A stretch of DNA of 64,000 nt. Origin: Paraburkholderia sp. BCC1885. GTDB taxonomy: Bacteria > Pseudomonadota > Gammaproteobacteria > Burkholderiales > Burkholderiaceae. The stretch lies in contig NZ_CAAJGM010000208.1 of the NCBI RefSeq assembly GCF_900996235.1, forward strand, positions 682,001-746,000, read 5' to 3'. This document shows positions 33,156 through 41,597 of the stretch, in pieces (position 1 is the stretch's first letter; every line of letters starts with the position of its first letter). Below the pieces are notes generated by a model. The model was not told the DNA's origin and ran no database searches. It saw only the letters and a list, made by a program, of their open reading frames with translations. Made by a program: the position numbers and the translations under genes.

Positions 33156-34541
33156 ATGAAGCGCACTCTCATTGCAGCAGCTGTTCTTTCGACGATGGCA
33201 GTCAGCTCGGCTTACGCCGAATGCACGGCAGGCTGCGACCCGGCTGAGCTGTTCACCGCCACGGACCTCTATACCGACATCGGCGAGTTCGGCTTCATCA
33301 CCCTGCGCGGCCGGGTCGATGTGTCGAGCAGCAGCGGCGCCACGGTCAACAACACGCAGAACGTCAACGTAGGCGGCGTCGACATGAAGACGCCCCCGCA
33401 AACCTACACGTCCGGCAACGTGACGACCGGCATCCACACCGCCAACGTCTGGAACGACGCCAGCGGCAGCAGCAGCGGCGGCGGCTACAGCCAGTCGTAT
33501 AGCACCAGCGGCTACAACTACGGCAACGTCAACTCGCACACCACGACTTCGACATCCGCGGGCGGCTTCGTCGCCGGTGGCGGCTTCACGGCAGGCATCG
33601 CCGCGGCCACGCAGAGCTACAGCTACGCCAACACGCATGCTTCGGCAAACGGCTTCCTCGCCGCAGGCCTGATCGCCGGTCTCGGCGTCGGCGACGGCGT
33701 GATCGTCGGCGGCCTGGCCGCGGGTTTTGCCGGCGCGCTGAACACGCATGAGTCGCAAAACGCGGGCGCCGGCGTCGCGGCGGCCGCAGCCGGTTACGGC
33801 GCGGCATGGGGCGGCTATGAGGCCGGCAACACCAGCACGACCACGAACTCGAACGCCGGCTACGGCGACAAGACCAATTACGCGTTCTCGGAAGGCAGCC
33901 ACGCTTCCAGCTGGTCGCATGACTACGCGGACAACGCCGGTGCAGTGACGGTGAACGGGAGCATCACCGAACACATCAACACCGAAACGGCCACGACGAT
34001 GTCGGCGGGCATTGGCAACGGCGCGCTGGACGGCACGAGCGGCAACGTCGGCGTCAACATCGCCACCGGTGTCGACAACGCGCAGTCCAACGACGCCGCC
34101 CTGACGAACATGGACGTGGGCCCGGTGTTCGGCAGCTCGCAGATCTACTCGACCCAGTCGTCGAACGGCACGGCCAAGATCGGTGACTTCAACTTCGTCT
34201 CTTCGGTCGGCGCAGGCGCGCTTGCCGGTGCGACCGGCAATGTCGGCGTGAACGTGGCGTCGGGTGCGGGCAACGTGCAGAACAACAGCCTGTCCGCTTC
34301 GGCGACGACTGACAGCAAGCCCACTGGCTTGCACGGCGCCGCGGTCGATGGCGGCGAAGTGCTCGCCAGCGACCAGAACTGCCAGACCGCCGCAGCCAGC
34401 GTGAATGGCGAATTCACCGGTTCGTCGCTGCTCGGCGCCGGCGCACTGGCTGGAGCCAGCGGCAACATCGGCGTGAACATCGCGTCGGGGGTAGGCAACC
34501 TGCAACACAACGGCCTCGCAGTCGCCAGCGTGTCGCACTAG
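33156..34541 (+). CDS. FapC-like amyloid subunit, 461 residues
   Basis: Predicted major fibre subunit. Signal peptide about 1-21 (ending AYAE), then a Cys-x3-Cys (CTAGC) near the mature N-terminus and ADLYTDIGEFGF-type sequence. A long Gly/Ser/Thr/Asn/Tyr-rich middle (about 60-275) follows. Three repeats fill the C-terminal 180 residues, with GNVGVNIATGVDNAQSN, GNVGVNVASGAGNVQNN and GNIGVNIASGVGNLQHN. The GN(V/I)GVN(I/V)AxGxxNxQxN pattern matches Fap repeats closely. A third Cys lies between repeats 2 and 3 (SDQNCQT). GGAG lies upstream of the ATG at 33156; a stable hairpin follows at 34569. Confidence 0.82.
   Translation: MKRTLIAAAVLSTMAVSSAYAECTAGCDPAELFTATDLYTDIGEFGFITLRGRVDVSSSSGATVNNTQNVNVGGVDMKTPPQTYTSGNVTTGIHTANVWNDASGSSSGGGYSQSYSTSGYNYGNVNSHTTTSTSAGGFVAGGGFTAGIAAATQSYSYANTHASANGFLAAGLIAGLGVGDGVIVGGLAAGFAGALNTHESQNAGAGVAAAAAGYGAAWGGYEAGNTSTTTNSNAGYGDKTNYAFSEGSHASSWSHDYADNAGAVTVNGSITEHINTETATTMSAGIGNGALDGTSGNVGVNIATGVDNAQSNDAALTNMDVGPVFGSSQIYSTQSSNGTAKIGDFNFVSSVGAGALAGATGNVGVNVASGAGNVQNNSLSASATTDSKPTGLHGAAVDGGEVLASDQNCQTAAASVNGEFTGSSLLGAGALAGASGNIGVNIASGVGNLQHNGLAVASVSH
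34011..34524 (+). repeat. Three amyloid-type repeats in the FapC-like gene
   Basis: Repeats at about 34011-34105, 34206-34295 and 34431-34524, each encoding (I/V/L)GxGAL-x-G-x-(S/T)GN(V/I)GVN followed by AxGxxNxQxN. Repeats 2 and 3 are nearly identical in protein; the linkers differ in length and composition. Confidence 0.82.
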
Positions 34542-34568
34542 CAACTAAAGCATCGACGCAGGAAGACT

Positions 34569-34592
34569 CCGGTCAGCCTTCGAGCTGGCCGG
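34569..34592 (+). promoter_or_regulatory. Intercistronic hairpin after the FapC-like gene
   Basis: CCGGTCAGC (34569-34577) pairs with GCTGGCCGG (34584-34592) through eight Watson-Crick pairs and one G-U, loop CTTCGA. No T-run follows, so it is not a terminator. It may stabilise the upstream mRNA end and so raise subunit yield over the downstream genes. Confidence 0.45.
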
Positions 34593-34615
34593 CTGTCTCC
34601 GCAGGGGGAAGTACC

Positions 34616-35326
34616 ATGTTCGGGGTGAGCAGGGTCACGCGTTGTCTGGTTCTGGCGCTCGGCGCCGGCCTTTGGCTGTCACAGCCGGGGCACGCCCAGA
34701 GTGCGCTCAACATGTACGCCGCCGCGGGCGTGCCGTTCGATCTGAACGTGCATTCGGTTCGCGAGCTGCGCTACAACCACATCGTTTCCCAGCGTTACGA
34801 CTATAGCTGCGGCTCGGCGGCGCTCGCCACCTTGCTGAAATTCGGCTATGGCATCGACATTCCGGAGACCGAAATGATCCGCCGCATGATGGTGTTTTCG
34901 ACACCGGCCGTGGTGGTGAAAAACGGTTTCTCGATGCTCGACATGAAGAAGTTCGTCGAGACGCTCGGCCTGCGCGGCCGCGGCTTCCGGGTTGCCTCCG
35001 AGGCGCTCTACCACCTGCAGATCCCCGTGATCGTGCTGATGAACAGCGACGGTTACGAACACTTCGTCATCGTCAAGCATGCGGAAAACGGGCTCATTTT
35101 TCTCGCCGACCCCGCGTTGGGTAACCGCATCATTTCCGAAGACGACTTCGTCAAGAAGTGGAACGGCCTCGTATTCGCGGTCGTGGGCAAGCCATTTAGG
35201 GAGGATTCTCCGCTCTTGCAAGGCAACGAGTCGCTCGCGCTAAAACTGCGTGAACGTGCACTGGAAAACGGTACGGCAGCGACTCCCTTCGTTGAATACG
35301 GTCTGATCAAGGCAGAGTTGTTCTGA
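34616..35326 (+). CDS. C39-like cysteine peptidase, FapD-like
   Basis: 236 residues. A signal peptide (about 1-28, ending GHAQ) places it in the periplasm. The C39/papain-like core has Cys65 in YDYSCGSAALATLL, His149 in GYEHFVIVKH and Asp165 in LADPALGN, the expected triad, with Gln59 as a possible oxyanion residue. In Fap systems FapD is such a peptidase. It has no ABC transporter part, unlike bacteriocin exporters. GGGGGAAG lies just before the ATG at 34616. The next gene starts 6 bp after the stop. Confidence 0.82.
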   Translation: MFGVSRVTRCLVLALGAGLWLSQPGHAQSALNMYAAAGVPFDLNVHSVRELRYNHIVSQRYDYSCGSAALATLLKFGYGIDIPETEMIRRMMVFSTPAVVVKNGFSMLDMKKFVETLGLRGRGFRVASEALYHLQIPVIVLMNSDGYEHFVIVKHAENGLIFLADPALGNRIISEDDFVKKWNGLVFAVVGKPFREDSPLLQGNESLALKLRERALENGTAATPFVEYGLIKAELF

Positions 35327-35332
35327 CTCATC

Positions 35333-36136
35333 ATGGATCGAAACTTACTTACCGTCGCCTGCGCGTTGTGCTTCGCGACCTGCAGTCTCGCCTCCGTCGC
35401 GCAGGCCGCCGAGCCGACGGCAGTCCCTCTTTTCGAAGACGTCGCCGCCATCAAACTACAACCGGTCGACGACACCATCCTCGCATCGCAAAGCGGCAAA
35501 GGCGTCGCGGGCGACATCATCTCCGGTGTGGTGGTGAACCTGCTGTCGCAATGGAACCTGCCCAATGGCACCACCGCCGTCGCGCAGGGCGCACTTTCCA
35601 TTGTGACCAACGCGCTCAACCAGGTGTCGGTTCGGGTTGGTTCGTCCGCCAGCGTCACCGGCCCGAACACTAACCGGGACAGCGGCGCCAATCCGAACGC
35701 CAGCGCCAGCGGCGGCGAGAACACGAGCGTCAACGGCGTCTCGCAGATCGCGCAGGTGGCCGGCAACGGCAACAGCGGCAACAACCAGACGCTGATCGAC
35801 TTCAACACCCCGTTGAGCAGTCTGCCGAACAGCGCCACCAACAACCAGACCTCAGCCTTCGCGAGCAACACGGCCGGTTCCGTCAAAGCCGGCGTGAGCT
35901 TCAACAACGGCGGCATCGCCATCGCCCTGCAAACGCCAGCAGGCCTCGCCACGCAAACGATCACGCCGGGCACCTCGACCCAGGCCGGCCAGATCGCGCA
36001 GCTACTTCAGATTGCAGGCAATAACCAGCAAGTCGCCAACGCGTTGCAACTGCATTTGCAGACACAACAGATGTCGGCCTCGATGCTTCGCCAACTCGGC
36101 GTACTACAAGCCCTGCAAAACACCGTGAGGAGATAA
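35333..36136 (+). CDS. Secreted Asn/Gln/Ser-rich protein, FapE-like position
   Basis: 267 residues. Signal peptide about 1-25 (ending AQAA). Residues 45-56 (VDDTILASQSGK) align with the double-glycine-like stretch of the first operon protein. The middle is rich in Asn, Ser, Gly and Thr (about 105-190); the C-terminal 60 residues are Gln-rich and probably helical (IAQLLQIAGNNQQVANALQL). It follows the FapD-like gene by 6 bp, the place of fapE in Pseudomonas. A minor fibre component is inferred. The 114 bp after it hold no terminator that I see. Confidence 0.65.
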   Translation: MDRNLLTVACALCFATCSLASVAQAAEPTAVPLFEDVAAIKLQPVDDTILASQSGKGVAGDIISGVVVNLLSQWNLPNGTTAVAQGALSIVTNALNQVSVRVGSSASVTGPNTNRDSGANPNASASGGENTSVNGVSQIAQVAGNGNSGNNQTLIDFNTPLSSLPNSATNNQTSAFASNTAGSVKAGVSFNNGGIAIALQTPAGLATQTITPGTSTQAGQIAQLLQIAGNNQQVANALQLHLQTQQMSASMLRQLGVLQALQNTVRR

Positions 36137-36250
36137 CACGGGCCGCAACCCGATGAAAAAAGAAGGAATACGAAGTATCGAAGCACCAAAGCGACCGCAC
36201 GAGCCACAAGGAGACACAGGACGCGCGGTCTGAATACCGGGGGAACAAAA

Positions 36251-37690
36251 ATGACCAGACTTTCCACCATCGGGGCGCCGCGCATGGTTTTAGCGGCCAT
36301 CCCTGCTGCCGTGATGTTGTTCGCACTTTCACAGGGGGCCTGCGCCCAGGCGCTCGGCGACCAATCCGTCGAGGACCGGCTGAACACGTTGATGCGCGTG
36401 GTCAGCGAGCAGCAGAAGCAGATCAATTCGCTCGAACAGCAGGTGACGACGCTGGAGATGTCGCAGCGCGGTCGCGGCATGCCCGGAGCCGGCGCACCGG
36501 CCGACAGCGCCGCGGTGGCCGAGCAGCCCGGTGCGGACGGCCTGCCCGTGCCGCTGCCGCCACTGGCCCAGATCAACCCGGGCGGCACACCCGCGCCCGG
36601 CGGCGGCACCGGCACCGCGACCGGCGTGCCGGTCAATCCGCCCGCGCCGGATGGCGGCAGCGCCGGCGGCCTGCCGTCTGCCAGCGACGGCACCGGCGCG
36701 GTCGGCCAGACGCAGAAGGACGCCCAGCCGGTGCGCACGCAATCGGAAGAAGCCGTCGCCCAGCGCGAACTGGCGCCGCTCTTCGACCACAAGCTGACCT
36801 TCGACTGGGGCATCAGCGATACCTACTACGACCGCCGCCAGTTGCAACTGTCCGGCTTCCTCGCGCTCGATGCGATTTTCCTCGGCAACATCAACCTGGG
36901 CGAAACCAAGTCGCACCAGGTGATGGCGGATCTCGACACGCGCTACGGCGTAAGCGACCGGCTGAGCGTCGACGTCGACGTGCCGTATATCTACCGGCAT
37001 AGCAACTTCATCGTCGGCGGCGCGGGTGGCGCGGCCAGCACGCTGTCGGATGCGTCGGCGAACTCGAGCGATATCGGCGACGTCAACTTCGGCGTGTACT
37101 ACCAGTTCATGAAGGAAACCAACAGCCTGCCGGACCTGGTCGCCAGTCTGCGGGTCAAGGCGCCGACCGGTTCGTCGCCGTTCGGCATCAAGCTCCAGCA
37201 GGTCGACGCAGACAATACCAACCTCGTCGCGCCCAACAAGCTGCCCACCGGCACCGGCTTCTGGAACGTGACGGCCGGCCTGTCGGCGTTGAAAACCTAC
37301 GACCCGGTGGTGCTGTTCGGCAGTGTTTCGTACACCTATAACATCGCGCGCTCGTTCTCGGACATCTCGTCGGTCATCGGCCAGACCGAACCGGCGACGG
37401 TCAAACTCGGCGACGTCATCCAGTTCGGCGGCGGCGCGGCACTGGCCTTCTCCGACAAGGATTCGGCGAGCGTGTCCTACACCATGGCGCTGGAGCCGGA
37501 GTCGCAGACCAAGGCGCCGGGCGGCACGTACTCCAAGGTGCCGGGCAGCGAGACGACCGCGTCGGCCATCACCTTTGGTCTGAATCACGTAGTGAACAAG
37601 CACCTGACGATCAACGGTTCGGTTTCGGTTGGGCTCACGCCCGACACGCCGAACTTCGTGGTCGGCGTGCGCTTTCCCTACACTTTTTGA
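36251..37690 (+). CDS. FapF-like outer-membrane beta-barrel exporter
   Basis: 479 residues. Signal peptide about 1-33 (ending CAQA). A short coiled coil (about 40-72, DRLNTLMRVVSEQQKQINSL and on) is followed by a Pro/Gly-rich linker (about 73-170). The rest has alternating polar/aromatic strands typical of an outer-membrane barrel, ending in Phe (RFPYTF). This build (N-terminal coiled coil, linker, barrel) is that of FapF, the trimeric pore that exports Fap subunits. GGGGGAAC lies before the ATG at 36251. The second activator gene follows after 24 bp. Confidence 0.8.
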   Translation: MTRLSTIGAPRMVLAAIPAAVMLFALSQGACAQALGDQSVEDRLNTLMRVVSEQQKQINSLEQQVTTLEMSQRGRGMPGAGAPADSAAVAEQPGADGLPVPLPPLAQINPGGTPAPGGGTGTATGVPVNPPAPDGGSAGGLPSASDGTGAVGQTQKDAQPVRTQSEEAVAQRELAPLFDHKLTFDWGISDTYYDRRQLQLSGFLALDAIFLGNINLGETKSHQVMADLDTRYGVSDRLSVDVDVPYIYRHSNFIVGGAGGAASTLSDASANSSDIGDVNFGVYYQFMKETNSLPDLVASLRVKAPTGSSPFGIKLQQVDADNTNLVAPNKLPTGTGFWNVTAGLSALKTYDPVVLFGSVSYTYNIARSFSDISSVIGQTEPATVKLGDVIQFGGGAALAFSDKDSASVSYTMALEPESQTKAPGGTYSKVPGSETTASAITFGLNHVVNKHLTINGSVSVGLTPDTPNFVVGVRFPYTF

Positions 37691-37714
37691 CGTGCCAACG
37701 ATACGAGGCTGATC

Positions 37715-39283
37715 GTGCGCGAATCCCCCCATCTGACCAGTGTTACCGCGCCCACGGGCACGCATCTTTCTCTGGCGCGCGCGCCGCAGGAAGCGCCCGC
37801 GGGGCGGCCGCGGGACGTCTCGCCCGGACAACCGCCGGATGCCGCAGCGGGTTCCAAAGCGGCGCCGCGGATTCCCCATGCGCAGGCCGAACGGGCGTTG
37901 CTGTACGTGGCGCGCACGCCGGACGAAACGCTGGTTGCGCACCTGAAGAGCCGCGCCTGGAACGTCATGGTGGCGCGCACGGCGCATGAGGCGAGCCGGC
38001 TCATCAAGCCCGACGTGGTGTACGCGGGCGTGGTCGATCTGGCGAGCTTTGCATTGCGCGATCTGGGCGGCCTCGAAGCGGGTCTGCGCCATCAGCAGAT
38101 CGGCTGGATTGCGCTGTCCACCGCCGAGCGTCTGACCGATCCGGAAGCGCGCCGCCTGATCCGTCATTACTGCTTCGACTACGTGAAGAAACCGGTTGCG
38201 CACGCAACGATCGACTACCTCGTGAGCCACGCGCTCGGCATGGTGACGTTGTGCGATCCCGACGATATCGGCAGCGCGCCGGCCAGCGACGAGGAAGAAA
38301 TGGTAGGCACCTGCGAGGCGATGCAGAATCTGTTTCGCACCATCCGCAAGGTCGCCAACACCGATGCGAGCGTGTTCATCTCGGGCGAGTCGGGCACCGG
38401 CAAGGAGCTCACCGCGCTGGCGATTCACGAGCGCTCGCGGCGCCGCAAGGCGCCGTTTATCGCCATCAACTGCGGGGCGATTCCACATCATCTTCTGCAA
38501 TCCGAACTATTCGGCTACGAACGCGGCGCGTTTACCGGCGCCAACCAGCGCAAGATCGGCCGGGTCGAAGAGGCGGATGGGGGGACGCTGCTGCTCGACG
38601 AAATCGGCGATCTGCCGCTCGAAAGCCAGGCGAGCCTGCTGCGTTTCCTGCAGGAAGGCAAGATCGAACGTCTGGGTGGGCGCGAATCGATTCCCATCGA
38701 CGTGCGCATCATCTCGGCTACCCACGTGGACCTCGAAACCGCGATGCGCGATGGCCGCTTTCGCGCCGACCTGTTCCACCGCCTGTGCGTGCTGCGGGTC
38801 GACGAGCCGCCGTTGCGCGCGCGCGGCAAGGACATCGAAATTCTCGCGCATCACATCATGCGCAAGTTCAAGACCGATAGCGCGCGCAAGATCCGCGGCT
38901 TTACGCCCTCGGCGATCGAGGCCATGTACAACTACAACTGGCCGGGCAACGTGCGCGAGATGATCAACCGCGTGCGCCGTGCCATTGTGATGGCGGAGAA
39001 CAAGCTGATTTCCGCCGAAGACCTCGATCTGGCGCACTACACCGCGCAGGAACCCATGAGCCTCGCGCAAGCCCGCGAAGCCGCCGAAAAGCGCGCGATC
39101 GAATCCGCCCTGTTGCGGCACCGCCACCGCCTGTGCGAAGCGGCCGTAGATCTGGGCGTCTCGCGCGCGACGCTGACACGCCTGATGGGCACCTACGGTT
39201 TGCGCGAGGCGCCCGGCGCGGACGAGGACGGCCTGTCCGATGTGCCTGACGTGCCTGACGCGGGGGCCGGAGCGGGCGAGTAA
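37715..39283 (+). CDS. Sigma54-dependent activator (VpsR-like), downstream end of the amyloid operon
   Basis: 522 residues. A Pro/Ala-rich 55-residue extension, a degenerate receiver-like domain (about 58-180), then an AAA+ domain with GESGTGKE (224-231) and GAFTGA (271-276) and a Fis-type HTH (LCEAAVDLGVSRATLTRLM). It is a clear paralog of the product of 29481-30872, with long identical stretches in the AAA+ domain. The start is GTG at 37715 with GAGG 6 bp upstream. Lying 24 bp after the fapF-like gene and on its strand, it is probably made from the operon it controls. The C-terminus is an acidic Val-Pro-Asp repeat tail. Confidence 0.9.
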   Translation: MRESPHLTSVTAPTGTHLSLARAPQEAPAGRPRDVSPGQPPDAAAGSKAAPRIPHAQAERALLYVARTPDETLVAHLKSRAWNVMVARTAHEASRLIKPDVVYAGVVDLASFALRDLGGLEAGLRHQQIGWIALSTAERLTDPEARRLIRHYCFDYVKKPVAHATIDYLVSHALGMVTLCDPDDIGSAPASDEEEMVGTCEAMQNLFRTIRKVANTDASVFISGESGTGKELTALAIHERSRRRKAPFIAINCGAIPHHLLQSELFGYERGAFTGANQRKIGRVEEADGGTLLLDEIGDLPLESQASLLRFLQEGKIERLGGRESIPIDVRIISATHVDLETAMRDGRFRADLFHRLCVLRVDEPPLRARGKDIEILAHHIMRKFKTDSARKIRGFTPSAIEAMYNYNWPGNVREMINRVRRAIVMAENKLISAEDLDLAHYTAQEPMSLAQAREAAEKRAIESALLRHRHRLCEAAVDLGVSRATLTRLMGTYGLREAPGADEDGLSDVPDVPDAGAGAGE

Positions 39284-39405
39284 CCGCAGCGGCCTCGCGC
39301 TCCGTCCCCGTAAGCAGGCGCGCGCGCCCGTACTACGCGCCGGTGTAGCCGTCGCGACCCGGGCGTCAGGTAGAATCGGGACGATTACGTTCCCGTGTTC
39401 ACTCG

Positions 39406-39927
39406 ATGACGACGCTCACCCTGATCGTCGCTCGCGCCCGCAATGGCGTGATCGGCCGCGACAACCAGCTACCCTGGCGCCTGCCCGAGGATCTTGCGTT
39501 CTTCAAGCGCACGACCATGGGCGCGCCCATCATCATGGGCCGCAAAACCCATGAGTCGATTGGCCGGCCGCTGCCGGGACGGCGCAATATCGTCGTCACC
39601 CGCGATGCCGCGCGCCGCTTCAACGGCTGCGACACCGCCACCAACCTCGACGAGGCGCTCGAGCTCGCAGCCCAGGATCAGGCGCCGGAGGCGTTTCTGA
39701 TCGGCGGCGCCGAGCTTTACGCCGAAGGACTGCGCCACGCGGACAAATTGATCGTCACCGAAATCTCGATCGACTTCGAAGGCGACGCGCATTTCGCCGC
39801 ACTCGATTCGCAGGAATGGGAAGAAGTCGCGCACGAGACGCACCGGGCTCATGCGCCCAACGAATTCGACTACGCGTTTGTGACGTACCGCCGCAAGGGC
39901 GGCGTGGCGAATTCGCGCGAGGCGTAG
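39406..39927 (+). CDS. folA: Dihydrofolate reductase
   Basis: Reduces dihydrofolate to tetrahydrofolate with NADPH; target of trimethoprim. 173 residues. The N-terminal VARARNGVIGRDNQLPWRLPEDL, with the acidic Glu of the active site, the NADPH motifs MGRKTHESIGRPLPGR and EAFLIGGAELY are all present. ATG at 39406. It works with thyA, which here is about 10 kb away on the other side of the amyloid locus. A strong terminator follows at 39971. Confidence 0.96.
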   Translation: MTTLTLIVARARNGVIGRDNQLPWRLPEDLAFFKRTTMGAPIIMGRKTHESIGRPLPGRRNIVVTRDAARRFNGCDTATNLDEALELAAQDQAPEAFLIGGAELYAEGLRHADKLIVTEISIDFEGDAHFAALDSQEWEEVAHETHRAHAPNEFDYAFVTYRRKGGVANSREA

Positions 39928-39970
39928 ATTCGCCTCACGCGGGGACTCGCGAGCAGGTACGAAACAAACA

Positions 39971-40009
39971 AAAAAACGCCACGGAAAGTACTTTCCATGG
40001 CGTTTTTTC
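39971..40009. terminator. Bidirectional terminator between folA and pmbA
   Basis: AACGCCACGGAAAG (39975-39988) pairs with CTTTCCATGGCGTT (39991-40004) with one C-A mismatch. It is flanked by A-run on the left and T-run on the right, so it can end both convergent genes. Confidence 0.9.
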
Positions 40010-40045
40010 TGGCTGCTGGCCGGCCGCGCCAGCCTGCCTCAAGTC

Positions 40046-41416
40046 TTACTGCCCGGCAATCGTCATCCGTTCGATCAGCACCGAACCCGTCTGCTTGGTG
40101 CCGCGCACGAGCGTGTCCGCGCCGACGGCGACGATATGGCGGAACATCTCCTGCAGCGTGCTCGCCACCGTGATCTCTTCCACCGGATACTGGATCTTGC
40201 CGTTTTCGACCCAGAAACCCGACGCGCCGCGCGAATAATCGCCCGTCACATAGTTGACGCCCTGCCCCATCAGTTCGGTCAGCAGCAGGCCGGTGCCGAG
40301 CTTCTTCAGCATGGCTTCGAAATCGTCTTCCGGACGCGTCTTCGAGCTGAGCAGCTTCAGGTTATGCGAGCCGCCGGCGTTGCCGGTGGTCTGCATGCCG
40401 AGCTTGCGCGCCGAGTAGGTGGACAGGAAATAGCCTGCGACCACGCCGTCCTTCACCACCGAACGCTGCTTCGTGCGCACGCCTTCTTCGTCGAACGGCG
40501 CGCTGCCCATGGCGCGGGCCACGTGAGGGTCTTCGACGATCTGCACATGCGGCGCGAACACCGGCTTGCCGAGGCTGTCGACGAGGAACGAGGTCTTGCG
40601 ATACAGCGCGCCGCCGCTCACCGCCTGCACGAACGCGCCGAGGATGCCCGCTGCGAGCGGCGCCTCGAACAGCACCGGCACCTTGCGGGTATCGAGGCCG
40701 CGCGCGCCGATGCGCGCCAGCGCCCGTTGCGCGGCGTAACGGCCGACGGCTTCCGGATCGGCGAGGTCGGCCGCGCTGCGCTGCGAGGTGTACCAGTCGT
40801 CGCGCTGCATGTTGCGGCCGCTGCCGGCGATCGGCGCGCAGGCCACGTAGTGGCGCGAGTACGGATAGCCCGACAGAAAACCGCGCGAGGTGGCCAGCAC
40901 GAACTGCGAATGCTGCGCGGAGACGCTCGCGCCTTCCGAATTGCGGATCTGCGGATCGGTGGCGAAGGCGGCGTCTTCGGCGCGACGGGCGATTTCCACC
41001 GCTTCGTCGGCGCTCAGATTCCACGGATGATACAAATCGAGGTCGCGCGGATCGGTTTCGAGCAGCTCGGCCTCGGCGAGGCCCGCGCAGTCGTCCTCCG
41101 CCGTGAAGCGGGCGATGTTGTAGGCGGCCGCGACGGTGTCCTTCAACGCCTGCGCGGAAAAATCCGACGTGCTCGCGTTGCCGCGCTTGTTGCCGATGAA
41201 CACCGTCACGCCGACCATCTTGTCGCGGTTATGTTCGATCGTCTCGACCTCGCCACGCCGCACGGAGACGGACAGGCCGTCGCCTTCGGAAATTTCGGTC
41301 GCTGCGTCGGTGCCGCCGAGCGACTTTGCGTGACGCAGGATGTCCGAGGCAATCTCTTTCAGCTCATCCTGGGTATGCGGGAAAAAGCGCTGTCGTACGT
41401 CCATGTCTGCTGCCAT
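40046..41416 (-). CDS. pmbA: Metalloprotease-related protein PmbA (TldE)
   Basis: 456 residues, usual length. TldE partner of the TldD/TldE heterodimer, which degrades unfolded peptides and matures some modified peptides. It lacks the HExxxH zinc motif, which is in TldD, as expected. Typical segments include VSVRRGEVETIEHNRDK, GTGLLLTELMGQGVNYVTGD and SRGASGFWVENGKIQYPVEE. No tldD is in the window. ATG at 41414-41416. The neighbour yjgA diverges from it. Confidence 0.94.
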   Translation of the reverse strand: MAADMDVRQRFFPHTQDELKEIASDILRHAKSLGGTDAATEISEGDGLSVSVRRGEVETIEHNRDKMVGVTVFIGNKRGNASTSDFSAQALKDTVAAAYNIARFTAEDDCAGLAEAELLETDPRDLDLYHPWNLSADEAVEIARRAEDAAFATDPQIRNSEGASVSAQHSQFVLATSRGFLSGYPYSRHYVACAPIAGSGRNMQRDDWYTSQRSAADLADPEAVGRYAAQRALARIGARGLDTRKVPVLFEAPLAAGILGAFVQAVSGGALYRKTSFLVDSLGKPVFAPHVQIVEDPHVARAMGSAPFDEEGVRTKQRSVVKDGVVAGYFLSTYSARKLGMQTTGNAGGSHNLKLLSSKTRPEDDFEAMLKKLGTGLLLTELMGQGVNYVTGDYSRGASGFWVENGKIQYPVEEITVASTLQEMFRHIVAVGADTLVRGTKQTGSVLIERMTIAGQ

Positions 41417-41597
41417 ATTCGTTGCCGTCCTTTTACATCGCTACGTATCCCGCGATCATAGCAAGGTCCGCGCGGACGCACCTGGCATTCGCCGCGCGGC
41501 AAGACGTCCTCGCGACACGGGCAAGCGCGCCGGCACGACCGCCGCACCCGGATGGCCGGCCCGCGGCCTCTCGCGCACGGCACGCTACAATAACGGT

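Noticed and set aside
33123..34544. 473-codon antisense ORF over the FapC-like gene
   Set aside because: Mirror of a repetitive GC-rich gene; Arg/Val/Ala-rich, no signal peptide or domain.
34616..35326. Bacteriocin-exporter reading of the C39-domain protein
   Set aside because: It has a signal peptide and no ABC membrane or ATPase domain, and no bacteriocin-like or immunity gene is near.
31410..37690. Curli (csg) system as the identity of the amyloid locus
   Set aside because: No CsgG-like lipoprotein, CsgD regulator or curlin SxxxQxGxxNxAxxxQ repeat pattern; the C39-like protease and coiled-coil barrel match Fap instead.
36329..38500. 723-codon antisense ORF spanning the barrel gene and the second activator gene
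   Set aside because: Covers the ends of two well-supported genes on the other strand and has an Arg/Gly/Ala shadow composition.
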